Positions 1-8,868 of a DNA stretch of 64,000 nt are shown one piece after another. The stretch is from Maribacter sp. MJ134 (GTDB lineage: Bacteria; Bacteroidota; Bacteroidia; Flavobacteriales; Flavobacteriaceae). Each line of letters starts with the position of its first letter. The first letter of the stretch is position 1. The notes beneath the pieces were generated by a model that was not told the origin of the DNA, did not search any database, and saw only the letters and a list, made by a program, of their open reading frames with translations. The DNA is taken from the NCBI RefSeq assembly GCF_003970695.1, contig NZ_CP034570.1, positions 2,046,001 to 2,110,000 on the forward strand, read 5' to 3'. The translations under genes and the position numbers were made by a program.

Positions 1-242
1 CCCTCTACCTGTCCCAATCCTTTAGCCACCGGAACGGTTTTTCCGGCACTAGACAGCACCATGACCTCTTTAGACGTTAAACCACCGTACTCCTCTGCAC
101 GTATGGTATTCAAGGCCAAACGAATTTGGTCCGTACAGTGACAAATCATTTGATTCACGTTCATTTTTCCAAACATAGGTTTGGTATTAGCTGCTAACGT
201 ATCTATTCTATCAAAAAAATCATGAATCTCTTTTTCACTCAT
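1..242 (-). CDS. DUF1569 / DinB-like protein, N-terminal part (cut by window edge)
   Basis: Only the first 80 codons are in the window; the gene runs off the left end. Translation from the ATG at 242 begins MSEKEIHDFFDRIDTL and contains GKMNVNQMICHCTDQIRLAL, which resembles the opening helix and histidine of DUF1569 proteins, members of the DinB/YfiT-like four-helix fold where such histidines can bind a metal. The function of this family is not known. It is followed after 78 bp by the esterase gene on the same strand, with no terminator seen between them. The family call rests on motif memory over a short fragment. Confidence 0.6.
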   Translation of the reverse strand, partial: MSEKEIHDFFDRIDTLAANTKPMFGKMNVNQMICHCTDQIRLALNTIRAEEYGGLTSKEVMVLSSAGKTVPVAKGLGQVE

Positions 243-320
243 TACCCTTAGTTAAGGAAACAAAATTTGTTACCATGATCTAAAAAATAAATGATTATAC
301 ACTGTCAAAATTGAGGACCT

Positions 321-2054
321 TTATTTATATCTCCAGCTAGTCAAATCGGCTCCTGTCGGTGCACTCTCCGCAATACGTTTCATAATTTTAGGGACATACA
401 TGCTGTTATAGCGTAGCCTACTTATTGCATTAGGTTCTTCCGGGTCACCGTTCCAGCAGTGTTCTGCCCTATCGCCATAAAGTACTTCCCCGTCATAATA
501 AGGTTCTGATGTATTTTCTAAAAAATCTTCCATGAGATAGACGGCATTGTTGAGATAATAATTATCCATATCTCCACAATAAATATGTATTTTACCTTTA
601 AGGTCATCTCCAAGTTTATCCCAATCCCTTTCCAGAATATGTCTTAGGTCATAATTTTCTTTCCAATACTCCGCCACGGTATGGTCAATATCACCGCTCA
701 TCTTATCCCAAATACGAACCGGGTAACCGTCATCTCCCTGAGGAGAATAGGTCGCTTCCCAAATGTCCCATTGTTGCCCTGAACGCGACTTGTCTCCCAG
801 AACCAGCTCTAGATGATTTCCTTGAATCAAAGTTGATTGAATATTCCCCAAATAATCTCTATGCGCAGGAACCGCTAACTTTTTATGCGCACTATCATAG
901 TAGTAGGCGTTATCATCTTCGTAAATATTGGTTAAGCAATACGCTCTAAAATCTATTGGGTCCGGACACGCAGCAAAGCATCCATTATATTCTTCTGGAT
1001 ATTTCACCTGTACGGCCAGGGCTTCCCATCCACCGGTTGAGCCTCCATAAAGAAAGCGAGACCAACCTTCTCCCAAACCACGAAACTCTTTTTCGATATA
1101 GGGAATAAGTTCGTAGGTAATGGCATCACCATAGGGGCCCTGACTTGCCGAATTAACGGCATAGGAATCATCATAGTATGGGGTTGGATGCTGTATTTCT
1201 ATGATAATCATTCTTGGAAAATCTGGCTCGTTCCAACGCTTATAGAAATCATAGGCCTCCTGCTGCTGTATAACGTTATAGCCCTCTAAATTAAAACGCT
1301 CCGAATACTCCGGCTTCATTTCAGGGTCTGGTGGCGTTGTTCTAAAACCTCCAAAATCATCCGGAAAATGACCGTGAAAAACCATCAAGGGATACTTGGC
1401 CTCCGGGTGTTCGTTAAAACCTTTAGGTAAAAGAACATGGGCTCCCAAGTACATATCCCTTCCCCAGAATTCTGAAAGTTTTTCGGATTTTATTTTAATA
1501 TGTTTTATCCACTCCGTATCCTTTGGCTCTTCAATTGGAGGTATGACCTGATCCATTACCACTGCAACATTCTCAATACCTTTATCCACCACTCTTATCT
1601 TAAAGGGTTTGCTGTATAGATTCCCTGGCGAACTCTTCCATTGTTGACCTTCACCATTATCCATTGGAAGTTTGACCGTATGCCCAGTAATCAGATTAAA
1701 GGTTTCATACACATGTAGCAAGGCCTGTACGTTATACTCTCCCGGTGGCACATCACTTAGACTTGAATAGGGATAACCAAAAACCGTATCATCAAAAGTG
1801 ATAACATCTCCTGGTTTCATCTCGTCGACGTTCATCCCAAAAATCAATTGCCCATTTAGGCCATCATTAATTTGAAAACGAGGCTCTTTCTCATCATTAT
1901 TAGATAGCATTAAGAGCAGGCGACCATCTTTAGGGGTCTCACTAGCTGTATTAGCAAAGGAAACATTAATGGAAATAGCAGGGTCTTTTTTGTTCTCTTC
2001 ACAACTCACCAACAGAATACATCCTGCTAGCACACTAAATAATAATTTTTTCAT
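321..2054 (-). CDS. Esterase-like alpha/beta-hydrolase lipoprotein
   Basis: A 577-aa exported lipoprotein: the N-terminus has a short signal peptide ending LLVSC with the lipidated Cys at residue 18. Residues 20-180 form a beta-rich N-terminal region. From about residue 190 there is a putative esterase (esterase D / PF00756-like) domain: YPLMVFHGHF at 221-230, a nucleophile elbow GGSTGG at 337-342 (Ser339), a probable acid in CGDMDNYYL (about 493-501) and a probable catalytic His at 532 in RAEHCW. Likely anchored in the outer or inner membrane and acting on an ester substrate; the substrate cannot be read from sequence. The upstream neighbour is a divergent tiny lipoprotein. No regulatory site is clear. 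Confidence 0.75.
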   Translation of the reverse strand: MKKLLFSVLAGCILLVSCEENKKDPAISINVSFANTASETPKDGRLLLMLSNNDEKEPRFQINDGLNGQLIFGMNVDEMKPGDVITFDDTVFGYPYSSLSDVPPGEYNVQALLHVYETFNLITGHTVKLPMDNGEGQQWKSSPGNLYSKPFKIRVVDKGIENVAVVMDQVIPPIEEPKDTEWIKHIKIKSEKLSEFWGRDMYLGAHVLLPKGFNEHPEAKYPLMVFHGHFPDDFGGFRTTPPDPEMKPEYSERFNLEGYNVIQQQEAYDFYKRWNEPDFPRMIIIEIQHPTPYYDDSYAVNSASQGPYGDAITYELIPYIEKEFRGLGEGWSRFLYGGSTGGWEALAVQVKYPEEYNGCFAACPDPIDFRAYCLTNIYEDDNAYYYDSAHKKLAVPAHRDYLGNIQSTLIQGNHLELVLGDKSRSGQQWDIWEATYSPQGDDGYPVRIWDKMSGDIDHTVAEYWKENYDLRHILERDWDKLGDDLKGKIHIYCGDMDNYYLNNAVYLMEDFLENTSEPYYDGEVLYGDRAEHCWNGDPEEPNAISRLRYNSMYVPKIMKRIAESAPTGADLTSWRYK

Positions 2055-2154
2055 GGTAATAATTTCGTTGGTTCAACACTGGATAACATTACCTAAAAGG
2101 TACGGTATTCTTTTTCACCGTCAAATAAGAAATTAAGGATTAAAGCGTTTTAAG

Positions 2155-2174
2155 TAAATAGGTCTATCTATTTA
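2155..2174. repeat. Short inverted repeat upstream of the 47-aa lipoprotein
   Basis: TAAATAG (2155-2161) and CTATTTA (2168-2174) form a perfect 7-bp inverted repeat with a 6-nt spacer, ending 17 nt before the start codon at 2192. It could be an operator or simply a product of AT-rich sequence. Confidence 0.3.
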
Positions 2175-2191
2175 AATCTAAAAAACACCTC

Positions 2192-2335
2192 ATGAAAAAA
2201 ATAGTATTTGTCCTGAGTTTGCTTTGTGCGTTTGTGCTTTTAAGTTGTGATTACGATGACAGTAATGATATAGACATCCTGAAACCTGTAGATTCTACAG
2301 CCACTGGAATAAACACTCCAGACTTGGCTAACTAA
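2192..2335 (+). CDS. Very small lipoprotein (47 aa)
   Basis: ATG at 2192 opens a 47-codon frame, MKKIVFVLSLLCAFVLLSCD..., closed by TAA at 2333-2335. It has a lysine-rich n-region, a hydrophobic core and a lipobox LLSC with Cys19, followed by only 28 residues rich in Asp and Ser (DYDDSNDIDILKPVDST). Such entericidin-like or toxin-partner-sized lipoproteins are often missed because of length. It is the only plus-strand gene in the first 8.8 kb, lies between two divergently or convergently placed minus-strand genes, and its end abuts a hairpin that can act in both directions. No function is assigned. Confidence 0.6.
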   Translation: MKKIVFVLSLLCAFVLLSCDYDDSNDIDILKPVDSTATGINTPDLAN

Positions 2336-2364
2336 AAAGCCTCCAATCCAAAGACTGAAGGCTT
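2334..2364 (-). terminator. Terminator of the M13 peptidase gene
   Basis: AAGCCT (2337-2342) pairs with AGGCTT (2359-2364), with one mismatch and a further pair inside. On the minus strand the stem is followed by TTTTTAG. It lies between two convergent genes, 25 bp past the peptidase stop and touching the stop of the 47-aa lipoprotein, so it may serve both. Confidence 0.6.
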
Positions 2365-2389
2365 AAACTTATCATTTATTAGTTACGGA

Positions 2390-4435
2390 CTACCAAATTT
2401 TAACGCGTTCTTCCGGAGCTAAGTAAAGAGAATCCGTTTCCTTAATATCAAAGGCCGTATAGAATTCCGGTACGTTTCTTACAATACCATTAACCCTTAG
2501 AGCAGCTGGGGAATGCGGATCGGTACTGATCTGCACACGTATGGCCTCATCTCTTGCTTTATTTCTCCACGCCTGAGCGTAACCGATAAATACGCGTTGT
2601 TCTCCTGTAAAACCGTCCATTACCGGTGCCTCATCCTCACCTAAGGACATCTTATAGGCTTTAAGTGCTATGCTCAGGCCACCTAAATCGCCAATATTTT
2701 CGCCAAGTGTAAACTCACCGTTCACATTAAGGTCCGGCAAAACCTCATAACCGTTATACTGTTCTACCAAAGCACCCGTTCTCTTCTTGAACTCTTCCTT
2801 ATCGGCATCTGTCCACCAATTACGCATAGCCCCATCACCGTCAAAAGTGCTACCCATATCATCAAAACCATGACCTATTTCATGACCTATTACGGCACCG
2901 ATAGCTCCATAATTAACCGCATCTTCCGCATCTAAATCAAAAAACGGAGGTTGAAGAATAGCTGCCGGAAAGACAATTTCGTTCATGGTAGGATTGTAAT
3001 ACGCATTAACGGTCTGTGGCGTCATTCCCCATTCGTCCTTATCAATGGGTTGACCTAACTTGGCCAATTCTCTGTCATATTCCATTAAACTAGAACGTCT
3101 AAGATTTCCGAACAAATCATCTGGATTAATATCGATATCGTAAGATTTCCATTTATCGGGATAACCAATCTTAGGTGTGAACTTGCTCAATTTATCCAAG
3201 GCCTCTTTTTTGGTAGCCTCGCTCATCCAATCCAATTCTTTAATACTTACCTCATAGGCCTTGAGCAAGTTTTCCACTAGAGTTTCCATATGTTCTTTTG
3301 CCTCTGGCGGGAAATGTCTTTTTACGTACACTTTACCCACAACTTCCCCTAAAGTGCCGTTTACCGTAGATACACCACGTCTCCACATAGGCCGTTGTTC
3401 CTTTGTGCCCCGAAGCTCCTTGCTATAAAACTCCCAGTTCTGTTTGTCCAGCGCTTCGTTTAAACGAGAGGCGTTCGCATCTAGAACACTCCACTTTAAA
3501 TAGGTTTTCCAAGTTTCCAAATTGGTTGAAGTAATGATTTTATCCAACGCCTTTGTGTAATTCAACATAAGAACTCCTAACTTCTTTTGGTCTGCAAGAC
3601 CAGCTTCGGTAAGATAGTTTGTCCAGTTAAACTTGGGCATAATATTAGCTAAAGTATCTACCGAAAACATATTATATAATCCCACTAAGTCCCTCGTTTT
3701 TTCCTTTTCAAGATGTTTAGAAGCAATACTGGTCTCTAGGTCCATGACCGTTTTTGCTGCCTTTGAACCATTTGGAAGACCAGCCAAATCGAACATTTTT
3801 TCTATATGCTCAACATATTTTGTTTGTATTTCCTTTGAGCGTTCGTCATCTTTTAGATAATACTCGCGATCTGGCAGACCTAGACCTGCCTGCCAAGTAT
3901 AGACCGTATATATGGTGGGGTCCTTAAGGTCTTGATAAACAAACAAACTCAAAGGGGCATTTATACCGTACTTATTGGCGTATGCAAAATAGGTGGCCAA
4001 TTCGTCATAAGTACCTATGGCATCTACCTTATCGAATTCAGCTTTTAATGGAGTAACGCCAAGTTCGTTTCTTTTCTCCATATTCATGTAGGACTGAAAT
4101 AAATCTCCTACTTTTTGTTCATCAGAACCTTTTTCAAAATCCCCGGATGCAGATTCTTCAATAATCTTCTTTACATTCTCTTCTGACTCTTCATGGACGA
4201 TATAGCCTACTCCATAGGACGATTTGTCTGCCGGGATTTCCGTATTCTTTACCCAGGTGCCGTTTACATAGCCCGTAAAGTCGTTGCCAGGTTCAACTGA
4301 GGTGTCCATATATTCCTTGAGAATACCGGATGTCAGTTCCTTCTCGGGAGCCTCATTTACTTCTGATTTGCAGCCAATAGCTAGAAAAAGAGCAGCTACA
4401 CCAGTTACGCTTAAAATTCTTGATTTTCCATTCAT
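2390..4435 (-). CDS. M13 family zinc metallopeptidase (neprilysin/PepO-like) lipoprotein
   Basis: 681 aa, full length for the M13 family. A signal peptide ends LAIGC with lipidated Cys22, so the enzyme is membrane-anchored and extracytoplasmic. An N-terminal M13_N domain spans about 40-420 and the catalytic domain about 475-681. Visible motifs are NAYYNP (477-482), the zinc site HEIGH (518-522), the third zinc ligand in GENIGDLGG (Glu579) with Asp583, and the C-terminal VRNVPEFYTAFDI typical of the family. These enzymes cleave oligopeptides before hydrophobic residues. Transcribed alone: the folD terminator lies upstream and its own terminator downstream. Confidence 0.93.
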   Translation of the reverse strand: MNGKSRILSVTGVAALFLAIGCKSEVNEAPEKELTSGILKEYMDTSVEPGNDFTGYVNGTWVKNTEIPADKSSYGVGYIVHEESEENVKKIIEESASGDFEKGSDEQKVGDLFQSYMNMEKRNELGVTPLKAEFDKVDAIGTYDELATYFAYANKYGINAPLSLFVYQDLKDPTIYTVYTWQAGLGLPDREYYLKDDERSKEIQTKYVEHIEKMFDLAGLPNGSKAAKTVMDLETSIASKHLEKEKTRDLVGLYNMFSVDTLANIMPKFNWTNYLTEAGLADQKKLGVLMLNYTKALDKIITSTNLETWKTYLKWSVLDANASRLNEALDKQNWEFYSKELRGTKEQRPMWRRGVSTVNGTLGEVVGKVYVKRHFPPEAKEHMETLVENLLKAYEVSIKELDWMSEATKKEALDKLSKFTPKIGYPDKWKSYDIDINPDDLFGNLRRSSLMEYDRELAKLGQPIDKDEWGMTPQTVNAYYNPTMNEIVFPAAILQPPFFDLDAEDAVNYGAIGAVIGHEIGHGFDDMGSTFDGDGAMRNWWTDADKEEFKKRTGALVEQYNGYEVLPDLNVNGEFTLGENIGDLGGLSIALKAYKMSLGEDEAPVMDGFTGEQRVFIGYAQAWRNKARDEAIRVQISTDPHSPAALRVNGIVRNVPEFYTAFDIKETDSLYLAPEERVKIW

Positions 4436-4519
4436 AAGGTATTGTTTGATTTTAGTTACGCGTTAGACTATATAATAAACTGTACGTTACACTTTTAAAT
4501 GTTAAAAAGGGGTATGAAA

Positions 4520-4537
4520 AAAGCCCTTTCGGGCTTT
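4520..4537 (-). terminator. Rho-independent terminator of folD
   Basis: On the minus strand AAAGCCC-GAAA-GGGCTTT is followed by TTTC. The stem has seven perfect pairs with a GNRA-type loop. The folD stop codon TAA (4538-4536) is partly inside the left arm, so termination and the end of translation coincide. Confidence 0.85.
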
Positions 4538-5420
4538 ATTCTCTATTTCTGTGTCTTTCTCTTGCCAGCAAGGTGTTTTTTAGGAGCATAGCAATCGTCA
4601 TCGGTCCCACACCTCCGGGCACCGGGGTTATGTAAGATGCTTTTTTACTTACATTTTCAAAATCTACATCTCCTGTAATATAGTACCCTCTTTCCCTGCT
4701 ATCATCCGGAACTCTGGTGATGCCCACATCAATAACAACGGCATCATCCTTCACCATTTCCGCTTTTAGGAAATTAGGGACTCCTAGTGCAGAAATAACA
4801 ATATCCGCTTGGGATATAATCTGTGTTATGTTTTTGGTGTGGCTGTGTGTAAGCGTTACCGTAGAATTCCCTGGCCATCCCTTACGCCCCATAAGAATAC
4901 TCATAGGCCTACCTACAATGTGACTTCTACCAATAACAACCGTATGTTTTCCTTTGGTATCTACATTATAGCGTTCCAATAGTTCTAAAATACCGAAAGG
5001 TGTTGCAGGAATGAACGTACTCATATCCAAAGCCATTTTACCAAAGTTCGTAGGGTGAAAACCATCTACATCCTTATCTGGGTGAACGGCCATAATCACC
5101 TTTTGGGTATCTATCTGTTCCGGTAAGGGAAGTTGAACGATAAAACCATCAATATTGGCATCATCGTTCAGTTCGTTAATTTTCTTCAGAAGTTCCTGTT
5201 CCGAGGTAGTACTTGGCATTTTGACCAAAGTAGATTCAAAGCCTACACGCTCACAAGAACGCACTTTACTGCCCACGTAAGTAAGGCTGGCACCATCATT
5301 ACCCACGATGATAGCTGCCAAATGGGGTACTTTCTCTCCCCGTTCTTTCATTTTTGCGACTTCGGCAGCAATTTCTGATTTAATATCGTTAGATACTTTT
5401 TTACCGTCAAGAATTTCCAT
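4536..5420 (-). CDS. folD: Bifunctional methylenetetrahydrofolate dehydrogenase / cyclohydrolase
   Basis: 294 aa, the usual FolD length. It interconverts 5,10-methylene-THF and 10-formyl-THF using NADP. The catalytic Tyr48 and Lys52 are in YVGSKVRSCE; other family signatures are VQLPLPEQ, HPDKDVDGFHP, PATPFGILELLERY, the Rossmann loop VIGRSHIVGRP and the C-terminal PVPGGVGPMTIAML. Start ATG at 5420 gives MEILDGKKVSNDIKSE, standard for the family. It lies 35 bp downstream of ffh on the same strand with no terminator between them, so the two are probably co-transcribed. Confidence 0.97.
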   Translation of the reverse strand: MEILDGKKVSNDIKSEIAAEVAKMKERGEKVPHLAAIIVGNDGASLTYVGSKVRSCERVGFESTLVKMPSTTSEQELLKKINELNDDANIDGFIVQLPLPEQIDTQKVIMAVHPDKDVDGFHPTNFGKMALDMSTFIPATPFGILELLERYNVDTKGKHTVVIGRSHIVGRPMSILMGRKGWPGNSTVTLTHSHTKNITQIISQADIVISALGVPNFLKAEMVKDDAVVIDVGITRVPDDSRERGYYITGDVDFENVSKKASYITPVPGGVGPMTIAMLLKNTLLARERHRNRE

Positions 5421-5455
5421 TTTATTTTTTAAAGTTTTTCCTTACTACTAACAAA

Positions 5456-6784
5456 TCAACGCATATTCTGCATCATCTGCATCATCTTCTTGCCGCCACC
5501 GCCTTGCATCATTTTCATCATCTTACTCATCTGATCAAATTGTTTAAGCAACTGATTCACTTCCTTTACATCTCTACCACTTCCCTTGGCTATGCGTTTT
5601 TTACGGCTTGCATCTAACTTAGAAGGTGTGGACCGCTCATCCGGGGTCATGGAATGTATTATTGCTTCAATATGTTTAAAAGCATCATCATCAATATCCA
5701 GACCTTTTAGGGCCTTTCCGGCACCGGGTATCATACCCATAAGGTCCTTCATATTCCCCATTTTCTTAATTTGCTGTATTTGACTTAAGAAGTCATCAAA
5801 ACCAAATTTATTTTTGGCGATCTTCTTTTGAATCTTACGCGCTTCTTCTTCATCAAATTGCTCCTGCGCTCTTTCCACCAAAGAAATTACGTCTCCCATA
5901 CCCAGAATACGGTCGGCCATACGTGAGGGATAGAACACGTCAATCGCCTCCATCTTTTCTCCTGTACCAATGAATTTAATGGGTTTATCTACAACAGATT
6001 TAATGGAAATAGCCGCTCCACCTCTCGTATCACCATCTAACTTGGTCAGGATAACACCGTCAAAATTCAGAATATCGTTGAAGGCCTTGGCCGTATTTAC
6101 GGCATCTTGACCTGTCATAGAATCTACGACGAAAAGTGTTTCTTGAGGACTAATGGCCTTATGGATATTGGAAATCTCATCCATCATCTTTTCATCAACA
6201 GCTAAACGACCTGCTGTATCCACGATGACCACATTATGTCCGTCTGATTTGGCTTTTGCTATCCCGGCCTTTGCAATTGCCACAGGATCGTTGTTATCGC
6301 GGTCCGAATACACCGCAACCCCTATCTGCTCCCCAACCACGTGCAACTGGTCTATTGCCGCAGGACGATAAACGTCACAGGCAACCAATAATGGATTTTT
6401 AGATTTCTTAGTTTTAAGGAAGTTGGCGAGTTTTCCGGAAAATGTGGTTTTACCAGAACCCTGGAGTCCGGACATTAAAATCACCGAAGGGTTTCCTGAT
6501 AGATTAATCCCTTCAGAATCCCCACCCATGAGTTGGGTCAGTTCGTCCTTTACGATTTTAACCATTAACTGGCCCGGCTGTAGGGTCGTTAGGACATTTT
6601 GACCAAGTGCCTTCTCCTTAACCCTGTTGGTAAATTCCTTAGCTATTTTAAAATTAACATCTGCATCCAATAAAGCACGCCGTACTTCTTTAGTGGTCTC
6701 TGCTACGTTAATCTCCGTAATCTGCCCATGTCCTTTGAGTACATGAAGGGCTTTATCTAGCTTTTCGCTTAAATTATCAAACAT
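5456..6784 (-). CDS. ffh: Signal recognition particle protein Ffh (SRP54)
   Basis: 442 aa GTPase of the signal recognition particle, which targets nascent inner-membrane proteins to FtsY/SecYEG. The N domain (1-90) is followed by the G domain with P-loop GLQGSGKTT (106-114), DTAGR and TKLDGD, and the M domain from about 300. The tail is rich in methionine (MSKMMKMMQGGGGKKMMQMM), as expected for signal-peptide and 4.5S RNA binding. It heads the ffh-folD unit. A promoter-like site lies just upstream (6811-6842). Confidence 0.97.
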   Translation of the reverse strand: MFDNLSEKLDKALHVLKGHGQITEINVAETTKEVRRALLDADVNFKIAKEFTNRVKEKALGQNVLTTLQPGQLMVKIVKDELTQLMGGDSEGINLSGNPSVILMSGLQGSGKTTFSGKLANFLKTKKSKNPLLVACDVYRPAAIDQLHVVGEQIGVAVYSDRDNNDPVAIAKAGIAKAKSDGHNVVIVDTAGRLAVDEKMMDEISNIHKAISPQETLFVVDSMTGQDAVNTAKAFNDILNFDGVILTKLDGDTRGGAAISIKSVVDKPIKFIGTGEKMEAIDVFYPSRMADRILGMGDVISLVERAQEQFDEEEARKIQKKIAKNKFGFDDFLSQIQQIKKMGNMKDLMGMIPGAGKALKGLDIDDDAFKHIEAIIHSMTPDERSTPSKLDASRKKRIAKGSGRDVKEVNQLLKQFDQMSKMMKMMQGGGGKKMMQMMQNMR

Positions 6785-6810
6785 CTTTTTTTGAGATTTT
6801 ACAAGGAGAA

Positions 6811-6842
6811 CAAATTTAAGAATATCAGTTGTAAGTCTCTAA
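6811..6842 (-). promoter_or_regulatory. Candidate ffh promoter
   Basis: On the minus strand TAAATTTG (6818-6811) matches the Bacteroidota -7 consensus TAnnTTTG exactly, and TTAG (6842-6839) lies 20 nt upstream in the place of the -33 TTTG. The 5' leader to the ffh ATG would be about 20 nt. Confidence 0.5.
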
Positions 6843-6868
6843 GAAGTAGGCTAAAATCTGAAAAACAA

Positions 6869-6895
6869 AAGAGCACCCGCTATAAGGGTGCTCTT
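6869..6895 (-). terminator. Terminator downstream of the repeat lipoprotein gene
   Basis: AAGAGCACCC (6869-6878) and GGGTGCTCTT (6886-6895) form a perfect 10-bp stem. On the minus strand it is followed by TTGTTTTTC. It lies 124 bp past the stop of the 7020-8780 gene; the interval between them holds nothing I can identify. Confidence 0.8.
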
Positions 6896-7019
6896 TCTCT
6901 GGGATGTGGGGCAAAAAAGGTGTTACATTTTCATGAAAATTCCCAGTTTTTATAAACCTCCATCAACACCACCAACGAGGCCCAACTCTTTACTGCTGGC
7001 GGTGTATTTTTGGATGTTC

Positions 7020-8780
7020 TTATCTTTCCATAATCAAGATGTCTGTTGTACCATCTTCGTTTAAGCGTATTAGTTCAAGGCTAACGCTGGTCATTGAGAC
7101 AAATAACCAATCATCGGTTAATTCGTCAAAAGGCATGTTAGCTCCAAAATTCAAATACACTTTTAATCGTTCTTCACTATTCCTCAATACTCTCCATAGT
7201 CCCTCGCCAAAAGCTTCTCCACCCTCTTTGATAGAAATTTGGTGGTCCTCCATCAATTGAATGCTATAACCTCCATAAATCTCGGTTTTATTAATATCCC
7301 CTTCTATATAAGTAGTTACGCTCCAATCACCATTGATCAAAACCTCCCTTATTTGGGGAACAATGCGGTCATCCTCGTTATCATCGCAATTACGTTCGAG
7401 TACTAATTCATAACCTATTTCTTCAACTTCAAACTTTAGTCTCTTGTTCGCTAAATCGCGGACGGGCCATTCAAAGCTAACTCCAGGTTCATCTCCCATG
7501 GTAATGGCCATAACTAATTTTTGCTCTTCGTTAAAACCTATTTCCCACGTACCTTCGGAAGTATTCATTCCGTTACTAAGGGTTACCACCCCTTCCGACA
7601 TGAACTTAAACTCATAACCTAATAGCCTATCAATTTCCTCACCTTGGTTCTTCACCTTTTTGATAATCCATTCGCACTCCCTAAGGATTTCTCGCAATGT
7701 ATCCGGATTTGCAGGCACTACATCTTCCTCGCAAATTTGCTTCATTACGATTCTATTACTTTCGCCGTTAAAGAGCTTTATTCTATGGTCATCTATTTCG
7801 TAAACTTGCCACTCTAAGGTAAAATCTACTAAGGTTTCAAATTCCATCACTAGGACGGCTCCGTTATCACCTACTCTAGACTCCCAAGTACCTGTAACAT
7901 TCATACCTGCCCTATCCTTTACATTTACGGTACCATCTTCCATAAAATCGAAGATATAGTCTGTATACTGCGCAGTTTGCTCTACATCGTTACGTCTTAT
8001 CTCCTTAACATACCATGGACACTCCGTTAAGCAGAAATCCAAACGCTCTTCATCAAAATCATCATCATTGTAATCATCATCATCATCTTCGTCACAAGCA
8101 TCTTTCGCATCCTCTATGGCCCTAACCAGTTCTTCATTGCTATTGACCTCTAACGTAGTACCATCATACAATTTCAAAGAAATAGGAAAGTCAAAACTTA
8201 CAAGGTCATTGTCGTCAAGACCTCCAAAGAACCTTCTTAAATCCCTATCACTCTCCACTAAGACACTTCCCGTTTGCTGCAGATTAATATCGAAAATGAA
8301 CAAGGTCATTGGGTAAACAAAGTCTATACATTCAATATCTTCATCCTCTCCACCTTCCTTACACTGCGCGGCAAGTTCCCTCAGGTCTTCAATACCGTTT
8401 ATAGTAATTTCCGTGAAATCTCCGGTAGTAATCGTAATGGGGAAGAGAATTTCTAAAAAGTCTTCATCATTATCGATAGCGTCAAAAATTTCCTCTATTA
8501 TATGAAGGTCTTCCCTAGTATCTAAGGTCAGTTCAATTCCGTTTACCGTGACGGTATAGGGAAACTTAATATCAAAACAACTGGCTCCGTCTACTATATT
8601 ATCAAAAGAGCCGTCATTAGTGGATGTGTTCTTCACGAGGGTAGCTGTTGAGGAATTTGCCATTATGGCTTGTGGCTCCTCTCCTGTGTTTATCTCTTCA
8701 AATTCATCTTGGCAAGACGTAAAATTCAGTGCAACGACAAATAAGCTTATATACGCTGCATAATTCAAAAACTTTTTCAT
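7020..8780 (-). CDS. Repeat-built acidic lipoprotein of unknown function
   Basis: 586 aa. The signal peptide ends FTSC with Cys23 lipidated. After a low-complexity Ser/Thr/Asn spacer come four beta-type modules marked by FP or YP followed by x-[TS]-[VIL] and ending in a Glu/Asp-Leu helix start (FP at 73, 113, 198; YP at 156; spacing 40-43). An acidic linker (229-247, mostly Asp) leads to three lipocalin-like modules whose first Trp recurs every 115 residues exactly (Trp256, 371, 486), each with a GTWE/GLWR strand. No enzyme motif is visible. It is divergent from the ECF sigma factor gene with 88 bp between them, suggesting a surface component linked to that system; this is inference. Domain type is uncertain. 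Confidence 0.8.
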   Translation of the reverse strand: MKKFLNYAAYISLFVVALNFTSCQDEFEEINTGEEPQAIMANSSTATLVKNTSTNDGSFDNIVDGASCFDIKFPYTVTVNGIELTLDTREDLHIIEEIFDAIDNDEDFLEILFPITITTGDFTEITINGIEDLRELAAQCKEGGEDEDIECIDFVYPMTLFIFDINLQQTGSVLVESDRDLRRFFGGLDDNDLVSFDFPISLKLYDGTTLEVNSNEELVRAIEDAKDACDEDDDDDYNDDDFDEERLDFCLTECPWYVKEIRRNDVEQTAQYTDYIFDFMEDGTVNVKDRAGMNVTGTWESRVGDNGAVLVMEFETLVDFTLEWQVYEIDDHRIKLFNGESNRIVMKQICEEDVVPANPDTLREILRECEWIIKKVKNQGEEIDRLLGYEFKFMSEGVVTLSNGMNTSEGTWEIGFNEEQKLVMAITMGDEPGVSFEWPVRDLANKRLKFEVEEIGYELVLERNCDDNEDDRIVPQIREVLINGDWSVTTYIEGDINKTEIYGGYSIQLMEDHQISIKEGGEAFGEGLWRVLRNSEERLKVYLNFGANMPFDELTDDWLFVSMTSVSLELIRLNEDGTTDILIMER

Positions 8781-8868
8781 AACGATTTGGTATTATTAGT
8801 TCGTACCACCCTAAAACAACCTACTCTAAAAAAACCCTACCCGTTTTTTTAATTTTTTTCAAATATCT

